From the NCBI GenBank assembly GCA_964422145.1, contig CAYQZV010000008.1, positions 1 to 64,000 on the forward strand: DNA of 64,000 bases, in the 5' to 3' direction. A model generated the notes under the pieces. The model had not been told where the DNA came from. It ran no database searches and saw only the letters and a program-made list of their open reading frames with translations. Position 1 is the stretch's first letter, and every line of letters begins with the position of its first letter. Shown here in pieces: positions 36,743 to 43,254 of this stretch. The DNA is from JACNKV01 sp964422145. Lineage in GTDB: Bacteria > Fidelibacterota > Marinisomatia > Marinisomatales > JACNKV01. A program made the translations under genes and the position numbers.

Positions 36743-38566
36743 TTACTTCTGTTTTTTCTTTTTCGCTAAGGCGATTACATCTTTCGCAAGATTCTCACTA
36801 ATACCGATTTTTTCCCTTAACGAATCCGAAGGCTGTTCTGCAATGGTTTTAATGTCCGGAAATTCAGTCAGTAACTTTTTAATCCGTACTTTTCCCATTC
36901 CCGGGATCTGTGAAAAAATGGATTCCTGAACGCTTTTATTTCTTTTCTGCCACTGAAACGTGATGGCAAAACGATGAGCTTCATCACGGATTCTCCTCAA
37001 TAGAATCAGTCCGGCTGATTGTTTGGCAATTGAATGAGGATCAGAAGAACCCGGCAAAAATACTTCCTCTAATTTCTTCGCCAACCCGATGATGGATAAA
37101 TAATTTATATTTAATTTTCCTAGCGCATCAATTGCAGAAGATAATTGCCCTTTACCCCCGTCGATTAGAATTAAATCGGGTAAGGCCTGTCCTTCGTCCA
37201 ACACGCGTTTATATCGGCGGTATACCACCTCATTCATCGATGCAAAATCATCAATACCGTCCACGGATTTGATTTTGTACTTCCGATACTCTTTCTTTTT
37301 CGGTTTCCCGTCGATAAAGCATACCATCGATGCAACAGTGTTTGTTCCGCCGAGATGGGATATATCAAACGCTTCAATCCTCCGAGGAGGTATGTTCAAT
37401 TGCAAATCTTCCTGCAGCCGATTCACTGAATTCGGAACATATTCTTTTCGCTTTTTCTTTTCCAAAATCCATTCGCCCAACAATAACTTTGCATTTTGAT
37501 AAGCAATCCGCACTTCTTTGGCTTTCTCACCACGCTGCGGATACAAAAACTGTACACTTCCCTTTCGTTTCTGCTTCAGCCACTGGATCAATTTATCCTC
37601 TGAATTGGGCTGATACGGTAAAGCAATATCCTTGGGGATGAAATCACCCTCGAGATAAAACTGACTGATTACCATTCGCAACAATTCGGGATCATCTTCG
37701 TCGCCATTAAACGATATTTTTTCACGGCTGAACAGTCTTCCCTGACGGATCCGAACAATGACTACGATCCCGAATGAATCTTCTCTTGCTACGGCAAACA
37801 CATCTCGATCTTCAAAGTTGGGTGTGACTTTACGTTGTTTTTCCCTAAATGCGATTACGGCATCTAATTGGTCCCTATATCGTCCGGCATCTTCGAATCG
37901 AAGGCTTTCAGATGCTTTTTTCATATTTGCTCTGAGAATGTCTTCAGTCTCTTTCGTTTTACCGTGTAAAAACTGAATGACACGATTCACCATTTGATTA
38001 TAGTCATCCCGGGATGTTAATCCCTGGCATGGACCATCGCATTTCTTGATGTGGTAGTCAAGACAGAGACTGATCTTTTTATCATCGACAATTGCGTCAT
38101 CCATGTAATGCGTGCATGAGCGGATCTGGAAAATCTGATGGACGGCCTTTAAACTGTATCTCAATCGGTTGACATCGGTGTATGGACCGAAATATTTCGA
38201 ACCGTCTTTGATGATATCCCGTGTGAGAAACACTCGCGGATACGGTTCATTGGTGATTCGAATAAACGGATACGACTTATCATCCTTCAGATCGATATTG
38301 TATTTCGGTTTGTGCATTTTAATGAGGTTTGCTTCCGTAAACAATGCTTCCACCTCACTGGCAACGACGATCCATTCCAGATCCGCGATCCGTTTGATCA
38401 TGGATTGATTCTTCGGAGTTTGATATTTATTTTTCTGAAAATATGATCGGACACGATTCCGCAAGTGTTTTGCCTTACCGATATAGATAATTTTTCCCTC
38501 TATATTTCGAAAGAGATATACGCCCGGTTTGGTCGGGACTTGAGTTAATTTTGCAGAAATATCCAT
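36743..38566 (-). CDS. uvrC: Excinuclease ABC subunit C
   Basis: 607 residues, full length. Domains in order: N-terminal GIY-YIG nuclease (GVYLFRNIEGKIIYIGKAKHL), Cys-rich spacer, UVR motif (DILRANMKKASESLRFEDAGRYRD), RNase H-like endonuclease (RIEAFDISHLGGTN, DLILIDGGKGQL) and C-terminal helix-hairpin-helix (SQIPGMGKVRIKKLLTEF). It makes the dual incision in nucleotide-excision repair. It ends at the stop of the convergent cysteine synthase. Confidence 0.98.
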   Translation of the reverse strand: MDISAKLTQVPTKPGVYLFRNIEGKIIYIGKAKHLRNRVRSYFQKNKYQTPKNQSMIKRIADLEWIVVASEVEALFTEANLIKMHKPKYNIDLKDDKSYPFIRITNEPYPRVFLTRDIIKDGSKYFGPYTDVNRLRYSLKAVHQIFQIRSCTHYMDDAIVDDKKISLCLDYHIKKCDGPCQGLTSRDDYNQMVNRVIQFLHGKTKETEDILRANMKKASESLRFEDAGRYRDQLDAVIAFREKQRKVTPNFEDRDVFAVAREDSFGIVVIVRIRQGRLFSREKISFNGDEDDPELLRMVISQFYLEGDFIPKDIALPYQPNSEDKLIQWLKQKRKGSVQFLYPQRGEKAKEVRIAYQNAKLLLGEWILEKKKRKEYVPNSVNRLQEDLQLNIPPRRIEAFDISHLGGTNTVASMVCFIDGKPKKKEYRKYKIKSVDGIDDFASMNEVVYRRYKRVLDEGQALPDLILIDGGKGQLSSAIDALGKLNINYLSIIGLAKKLEEVFLPGSSDPHSIAKQSAGLILLRRIRDEAHRFAITFQWQKRNKSVQESIFSQIPGMGKVRIKKLLTEFPDIKTIAEQPSDSLREKIGISENLAKDVIALAKKKKQK

Positions 38567-38626
38567 ATTCTCACTCGAAAGTTGAGAAGAATCAGTTAAA
38601 AAAGAAAATAGATTTATGTTATAAAA

Positions 38627-38655
38627 TAAAAACGCAGGACGTTCATCCTGCGTTT
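38627..38655 (-). terminator. Terminator of the tRNA-Gly/GIY-YIG transcript
   Basis: On the minus strand AAACGCAGGA and TCCTGCGTTT arms are followed by TTATTTTAT. It lies after the second GIY-YIG copy, so tRNA-Gly and both copies may share one transcript. The units seem inserted between the tRNA and its own terminator. Confidence 0.78.
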
Positions 38656-38706
38656 AATGAGCGGGAGACGAGGTTTCCCGATTCATCGGGACGACAACCA
38701 CTATTC

Positions 38707-38949
38707 TCATGCTTTTATTAATTTTTCTATCATCTTCCTGCTCTTCCATCGTTTGATCTCATATTCACGTTTTAATGCTTCAGAGCGTGTTGGATACTCT
38801 TCAAAAAAACATAGATTCCATGGAATTCCTGCTTTCGTTGAGCGTGTTGTTCCGGAATTATGATGTTCTACTCGCAATTCGATATTGCTTGTACTTCCAA
38901 TGTAAAATCGATCTTTTGGTTTTGAATAAATGATATAAGTATAAAACAT
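38707..38949 (-). CDS. Small GIY-YIG nuclease-like protein, copy 1
   Basis: 80 residues from the ATG at 38949. A minimal GIY-YIG domain: FYTYIIYSKPKDRFYIGSTSN, then RVEHHNSGTTRSTKAG and SEALKREYEIKRWKSR, with the catalytic Tyr, Arg and Glu positions present. It belongs to the UPF0213/YhbQ-like single-domain group. A longer upstream reading frame extends through the repeated tRNA remnant and is not a credible start. Homing or mobility of the 302-bp unit is a reasonable guess. Confidence 0.82.
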   Translation of the reverse strand: MFYTYIIYSKPKDRFYIGSTSNIELRVEHHNSGTTRSTKAGIPWNLCFFEEYPTRSEALKREYEIKRWKSRKMIEKLIKA

Positions 38950-39008
38950 GATTGAAAAATGAGCGGGAGACGAGGTTTCCCGATTCATCGGGACGACAAC
39001 CACTATTC

Positions 39009-39251
39009 TCATGCTTTTATTAATTTTTCTATCATCTTCCTGCTCTTCCATCGTTTGATCTCATATTCACGTTTTAATGCTTCAGAGCGTGTTGGATACT
39101 CTTCAAAAAAACATAGATTCCATGGAATTCCTGCTTTCGTTGAGCGTGTTGTTCCGGAATTATGATGTTCTACTCGCAATTCGATATTGCTTGTACTTCC
39201 AATGTAAAATCGATCTTTTGGTTTTGAATAAATGATATAAGTATAAAACAT
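39009..39251 (-). CDS. Small GIY-YIG nuclease-like protein, copy 2
   Basis: 80 residues, identical to copy 1 by translation and offset by exactly 302 bp. It starts 12 nt after the 3' end of tRNA-Gly, so it is likely processed out of the tRNA precursor. Identity suggests very recent duplication, gene conversion, or an assembly duplication. Confidence 0.82.
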   Translation of the reverse strand: MFYTYIIYSKPKDRFYIGSTSNIELRVEHHNSGTTRSTKAGIPWNLCFFEEYPTRSEALKREYEIKRWKSRKMIEKLIKA

Positions 39252-39263
39252 GATTGAAAAATG

Positions 39264-39335
39264 AGCGGGAGACGAGGTTCGAACTCGCGACAACCACGTT
39301 GGCAACGTGGAGCTCTACCACTGAGCTACTCCCGC
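39264..39335 (-). tRNA. tRNA-Gly (anticodon GCC)
   Basis: Acceptor GCGGGAG/CTCCCGC, discriminator T, T-loop TTCGAAC and anticodon loop TTGCCAA (GCC). Its 3' half is copied twice downstream, in altered form, in the adjoining repeat units. Confidence 0.95.
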
Positions 39336-39406
39336 ATGACTTAAAAAAGCGATGCGAATTTACTGGTTTCATCCTATCGAATTCAACGTGAATTCGCACT
39401 CTTTCG

Positions 39407-39496
39407 CGGAGAGGGAGGGATTCGAACCCTCGAAGGAGTTCATCACCCCTTACTCACTTAGCAGGCGAGCGCCTTCAGCCACTCGGCCACCTCTCC
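39407..39496 (-). tRNA. tRNA-Ser (anticodon GCT)
   Basis: A type II tRNA with acceptor GGAGAGG/CCTCTCC, G discriminator, long variable arm and anticodon loop CTGCTAA (GCT). Third tRNA-Ser of the window. Confidence 0.94.
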
Positions 39497-39568
39497 AAAA
39501 TCCTTTAAAAAATCGGGTTCGAAATTAGTGTTGTTTCTGTCAAACTCCAAACAAATTGAATCGGAGTT

Positions 39569-40003
39569 TTAACCAATTTCGAAATATTTTATTTTCCGAA
39601 AATAAATAACCGCAGATAAACCTGCGTAAAATATATCTTCTACGACCTTACCCATACCGACCATTTCACCTTCTTTTAACCCGCATCCGCATTCGATATT
39701 ATACCCACGCAAAATCGCTGTTGATATCGCAAAGATGAAAAACATCATCATTCCAAAGGAAAGAAACGAAGCTCCTTCCAAATAGAATCCGGCGATAAGG
39801 ACAAGCCCGACGATCAATTCAATCCATGGTAATAGGACGGCAACGGTGTTTTCAAGACCAAACGGCAGCATGTGATAATTCGCAATAGCTTTTGCAAATT
39901 CACCGGGATTGACAATTTTGTCAACACTGGCATAGATCAAAATCCCGCCGACAATTAATCTAGCCGCCAAAAGGATGAATTTCGATCTGAGAATCTGATT
40001 CAT
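39569..40003 (-). CDS. MauE/DoxX-like membrane protein
   Basis: 144 residues with four predicted membrane helices in the DoxX/MauE pattern (ARLIVGGILIYASVDKI, NPGEFAKAIANYHMLP, LPWIELIVGLVLIAG). A pair of cysteines, Cys105 and Cys107 (YNIECGCGL), lies in the loop before the last helix. MauE-type proteins take part in disulfide formation in periplasmic enzymes, and DoxX relatives in sulfur oxidation. Its start overlaps the rhodanese stop (ATGA), so it is last in the seleno-protein/rhodanese operon. It may pass electrons from the quinone pool to the other two; that is inference. Confidence 0.82.
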   Translation of the reverse strand: MNQILRSKFILLAARLIVGGILIYASVDKIVNPGEFAKAIANYHMLPFGLENTVAVLLPWIELIVGLVLIAGFYLEGASFLSFGMMMFFIFAISTAILRGYNIECGCGLKEGEMVGMGKVVEDIFYAGLSAVIYFRKIKYFEIG

Positions 40004-40479
40004 TTCTCAACCTCATAACCGAAGACAACCCATTCTTCCCAGCCGTCTAAAAATACTTTCACATTCGTAAAGCCGTAGTCGATCAAATCGTAAGCCAATT
40101 CTTCGCTGGAGCCGCAATCATCTCCGTCACAGTAAGTAACGATCATATCTCCCCTGGCTTGAAGAGAATCAATGGTAAACACCAATTTTTGAAAATGATC
40201 ACTGAGCAATGCTCCCGGAATGTGGCCTTCTTGGTAATAATCTATTTCCCTGGCATCAACAAATAAAACACCTTCATTATATAAAGTTTTTGCCAACTCG
40301 ATTGAAATGTATTCGAGATCAGAAGATTGTTCTACGGTTAGATCATCTTTTGTTTGAATAACTTCAACTTCTTCTGCGATATAAGGAATACCGTATGGAT
40401 TGAACGCTTGAAATGTTACCGCCAGCACGATGGAAACGGCAAGAAGAACGCATGACTGAAACAGTGTTTGTTTCATCAA
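40000..40479 (-). CDS. Membrane-anchored rhodanese-like protein
   Basis: 159 residues. One N-terminal membrane segment (LFQSCVLLAVSIVLAVTF) precedes a rhodanese domain: LFVDAREIDYYQEGHIPGA, the active-site loop VTYCDGDDCGSS with Cys117 (Cys122 adds a second thiol), and GFTNVKVFLDGWEEW. Rhodaneses move sulfane sulfur as a cysteine persulfide; the domain is likely outside the cytoplasm. It is directly downstream of the TGA-containing gene, and its stop overlaps the MauE/DoxX start. Confidence 0.9.
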   Translation of the reverse strand: MMKQTLFQSCVLLAVSIVLAVTFQAFNPYGIPYIAEEVEVIQTKDDLTVEQSSDLEYISIELAKTLYNEGVLFVDAREIDYYQEGHIPGALLSDHFQKLVFTIDSLQARGDMIVTYCDGDDCGSSEELAYDLIDYGFTNVKVFLDGWEEWVVFGYEVEK

Positions 40480-41670
40480 CTATTTAGGGCGTTTCACCGG
40501 AAGTTTAGGCGGACGTTTCTTTGCAGACGATTTATTCTTATTATTCGCCGGTCCGCCACGTTTCACATATTCTTCTAATGACTTTTTGACAAATTTGAGC
40601 ATCTCATCATCTTCGCCCACATTTTTATTCATCGAAACACTTTTATAAGCACTTCTGTTTGGGACCAACTTAATCGATGTTTCAGTATCAAATTTTTCTT
40701 TTTGAATGTCTTGAATCTGCTTGAGCTTAGCTGGCTTATCAGCATAAAGCTCTTCCATCGTTTTATCCGGATCCATCTTTTGGTAATTTTCTAATCTCCG
40801 TCCCATCGTTTCTATTTTTTTCGCCATTTTGGTGACATCGACAATCGGCGAGTCAACATCAGCGATTGTCAGATCAACAACGCTGAGATATTTCCCCTGT
40901 TTATTAGACGTGAATAAAAACGGAGTTGCTTCCCTCATATCTTTATCATGGACTTTCGACAAATCGCGGCTTAAGAAAATATAATCTGCTTTAGGGAATT
41001 CTTTGATGACTTTAGCACGATCTCTTCGATCAGCAGTAACGAGCATGATGATAATATCGGCTTTCTCTTTCAGTTCGTTTATATAGGTATTCCCTGCTGT
41101 AAAATAATCCGTTACACGTACATCTTTTTCAGTCGGTGGAAGGAATTTCGTCACCCCGATCACACCTACCGTAAACGGTGCTTTTTCAAGCAATACATAG
41201 GGATCGAAACACAACTCACCGGTTGCATTGTCAATGATGTTCGCTGAAATGAACGGAATGGATGTAGAATCTTCCAAAGATCTTAAAAAGGGTAATCCCG
41301 CTGCAAAGTCCTTTGAACCGATGTTAATGACATCACAGCCGATCATCTCATATCCTTCGAGTGTCTTTTCGGCTTTATATTTTTCAGCCGTCATCAGTTT
41401 TTCAGCGAATTGATCCTTGGAGAAAAACATTTCGCCTGCATCCAGAATCAGTGGTTCAATGCCCTTTTCTCTCAGTGATTTTATGTGAACAGCTTTTCTG
41501 GACAGCCCGCCCAGTTTATTGCTCTTTCATCCGCAGGTGTCGAGCTGACCGTTCACGTTTGCCGTCACAACAAGGGTCATGGAGCCTTGCGGACTCGGTT
41601 CTGTACATCCGTTGATGCTGAAAAAGCTAAGAAGTACAGTTGATATCAGTAATAGTTTAATCTTCATCAT
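40480..41670 (-). CDS. Putative selenoprotein: metallophosphatase-like lipoprotein
   Basis: 396 residues when one in-frame TGA (codon 48, 41529..41527) is read through; otherwise the longest ORF starts at Met81 (41430), mid-domain. The ATG pair at 41670/41667 opens a lipoprotein signal with Cys22 (SINGC). The redox-like motif is NGQLDTCG-U-KSNKLGGLSRKA. Relatives, from memory, read GxLxxCGC...GGLARR, so U replaces the second Cys. The rest follows the UshA/5'-nucleotidase N-domain (LILDAGE, ISANI, VGVIGVT), but canonical metal ligands look degraded (DLHG becomes NVNG, NHEFD becomes GSKDF). An envelope protein whose thiol/selenol pair may matter more than metal chemistry. The first gene before rhodanese and MauE/DoxX. 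Confidence 0.8.
41498..41529 (-). promoter_or_regulatory. In-frame UGA and bSECIS-like hairpin, gene 2
   Basis: After the TGA at 41529..41527, CTGGGC (41514..41509) pairs with GTCCAG (41503..41498), six pairs including one G-T, around the loop GGGCT. The loop begins at +19 and starts with GG, as in E. coli fdhF-type SECIS (AGGTCT at +18). The same loop distance occurs in the other TGA-containing gene of the window. Confidence 0.72.
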
Positions 41671-41719
41671 GTTTAAAATTATTATTATTTCCCGTTAGAA
41701 TGAAACCCCTATCTGCAGA

Positions 41720-42058
41720 TTATCCGCCGCTCTTTTTGGCAGGATATCCCTGTTGCTGCAGCACGGATAAAACCTTGTCTCTGAAATCACCTTGGATGCT
41801 GATCTCACCGTTTTTGACTGTTCCCCCCGTACTGCATGAGGTTTTTAATATTTTCGCTAATGATTTCATATCTTGATCTGAGCCGACAAAATCACGGATG
41901 ACTGTTACGACCTTCCCTCCCCCTTTTCTTTCCAGCCAGATGCGTAATTTCTGTTGATTCGGGAGTAAGGTTTGAATATCCTCATCTTGCTCAGAATATT
42001 GAAAGTTCGGATCAGTAGAATAAACAACACCGCTTTTATTTCGGTTTTTTCTGCTCAT
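41720..42058 (-). CDS. SUI1-family translation factor (YciH-like)
   Basis: 112 residues with an eIF1/SUI1 domain: QKLRIWLERKGGGKVVTVIRDF, LAKILKTSCSTGGTVKNGEISIQGD and VLSVLQQQGYPAKKSGG. In eukaryotes and archaea this fold checks start codons; bacterial YciH affects initiation fidelity modestly. A non-essential modulator. It lies between the seleno-protein operon and the lipoprotein/membrane pair on the same strand. Confidence 0.92.
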   Translation of the reverse strand: MSRKNRNKSGVVYSTDPNFQYSEQDEDIQTLLPNQQKLRIWLERKGGGKVVTVIRDFVGSDQDMKSLAKILKTSCSTGGTVKNGEISIQGDFRDKVLSVLQQQGYPAKKSGG

Positions 42059-42068
42059 GAGATAAATT

Positions 42069-42614
42069 CTACTCAGTCAGATCAATCTTCGTTCGGTTGA
42101 CCCATGTTTTCAGATCATCGGATAAAAAGGCCTGACCATCGGATGTTATTGCTAAAAACTGCTGTTTAATGCCATCCGATCCCGGTAATAAAATCAGTGA
42201 AATAAAATCAGATCGTTTTGCGATTCGTGTCACAAAGACAAACTCATCGCCAACTGTGATCGGATTTTTATTGCGTAATTGAAACAGATTTCCTTCTGAC
42301 GTCAGTACCGCAAAACCGATATCCGGCGGAGCGATACCAAACGTATAATGAACACCGTCGACAACCGTTTCAGGGATATCCTTTTCTTTTTTAGAGGACA
42401 ACGTTTTTAATGCGGCGTCCAGTTTTTGAACCAGCTCAGGAGAAATTGACTTTCCCGGTGCTCCCGGGACGCCCTGCTCACCTTTTTCTCCCGGTTCACC
42501 GCGCTCTCCTCTCTCACCTTTTTGTCCGGATTCGCCTTGTGGTCCGGGCGATCCCTGCGGAACACATCCGGTGAGAAACAGTAACATAAGAACGGGTGTG
42601 AGAAGTTTGATCAT
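42069..42614 (-). CDS. Lipoprotein with collagen-like Gly-X-Y repeats
   Basis: 181 residues from the ATG at 42614, which overlaps the upstream stop (ATGA); an earlier ATG at 42650 would obscure the signal. Lipoprotein signal LLTPVLMLLFLTGC. Immediately after it, about 11-12 Gly-X-Y triplets (GSPGPQGESGQKGERGERG and on to GAPGKS) form a short collagen-like stalk. A β-rich C-terminal domain of about 110 residues follows (FGIAPPDIGFAVLTS...), unrecognised. The stalk probably projects the domain from the membrane as a trimer; that is inference. Confidence 0.82.
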   Translation of the reverse strand: MIKLLTPVLMLLFLTGCVPQGSPGPQGESGQKGERGERGEPGEKGEQGVPGAPGKSISPELVQKLDAALKTLSSKKEKDIPETVVDGVHYTFGIAPPDIGFAVLTSEGNLFQLRNKNPITVGDEFVFVTRIAKRSDFISLILLPGSDGIKQQFLAITSDGQAFLSDDLKTWVNRTKIDLTE

Positions 42615-43183
42615 CCTGCCGGAAATAAAAACGGTAATGCTCGGCTCCATGCCATTGACATGATGATGAGCAGCTCAGAAACGATGGCTCCGGAAAAAAA
42701 GAGGATGGCCTTTTTTAAATCCTTATTCTTGCTCGCGTTTATTTTGCCGAGTGCGTAGACCTGATTTGCAAACATTTTATAGGTCAGTTCATCATCGCTG
42801 AAAACTTCTTTAAAATATTTCGAATATTCATCTTCATCTTTGAACTGAGAAATACCGCCGAAAAATGTCGGATTCGTCAAAAACTGAAGTTCTTTATTCT
42901 CCCGGGAGACACCGGAACTTTTTCTCAATCTTGGCATCACCACCAAGACTAAATGGATAATGGCAAGAAACGCCGAAAGAAAGTAAATAATTACCATCAG
43001 AAAGGAAAACCAACCGAGTTGAATCTTTAAAAAATGGACAATGAAAAACACCATAAACACACCCAGAATGGATAAGAGCGTAAACGCTTTTTGATCCGTT
43101 CGCTGGATGATTTGCTGCTCACTCGATAAAACATGAAATATCGGTGCGATATTACTGCGGACTAAATTTGACGGATTATTCAT
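42611..43183 (-). CDS. Integral membrane protein, unknown
   Basis: 190 residues. Two adjacent transmembrane helices (LLSILGVFMVFFIVHFL, LVIIYFLSAFLAIIHLVLVVMP) precede a soluble middle (about residues 80-150) and one C-terminal helix (AILFFSGAIVSELLIIMSMAW). The pattern resembles Pycsar-effector-like membrane domains only loosely, so I do not claim it. Coupled by ATGA to the collagen-like lipoprotein, suggesting a shared envelope role. Confidence 0.7.
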   Translation of the reverse strand: MNNPSNLVRSNIAPIFHVLSSEQQIIQRTDQKAFTLLSILGVFMVFFIVHFLKIQLGWFSFLMVIIYFLSAFLAIIHLVLVVMPRLRKSSGVSRENKELQFLTNPTFFGGISQFKDEDEYSKYFKEVFSDDELTYKMFANQVYALGKINASKNKDLKKAILFFSGAIVSELLIIMSMAWSRALPFLFPAG

Positions 43184-43254
43184 TTAACTATCTTCCAATT
43201 AACCTCGTAATCTATACTTATTTCGCCTAATTATGAAATCCCGGATTGAAATTA

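Larger units (their letters stand above)
38659..39262 (-). repeat. Two tandem identical 302-bp units with tRNA-Gly 3'-end copies
   Basis: Units run 38659-38960 and 38961-39262 and look identical by eye. Each begins with a 17-base copy of the tRNA-Gly 3' end (GAGCGGGAGACGAGGTT on the plus strand), which recurs at 39263 within the real tRNA. A 16-base palindrome (TCCCGATTCATCGGGA) and CGACAACCAC, also tRNA-derived, follow, then a small GIY-YIG gene. The layout is that of an element that inserts at the tRNA 3' end and rebuilds it. Confidence 0.85.

Noticed and set aside
40480..41430. Start of the metallophosphatase-like gene at Met81 (41430)
   Set aside because: This cuts off the lipoprotein signal and the first βαβ of the domain. 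The frame upstream is open apart from the TGA.
42611..43183. Pycsar-type membrane effector
   Set aside because: The helix pattern is only loosely similar, there is no nucleotide cyclase nearby, and the partner is a lipoprotein.
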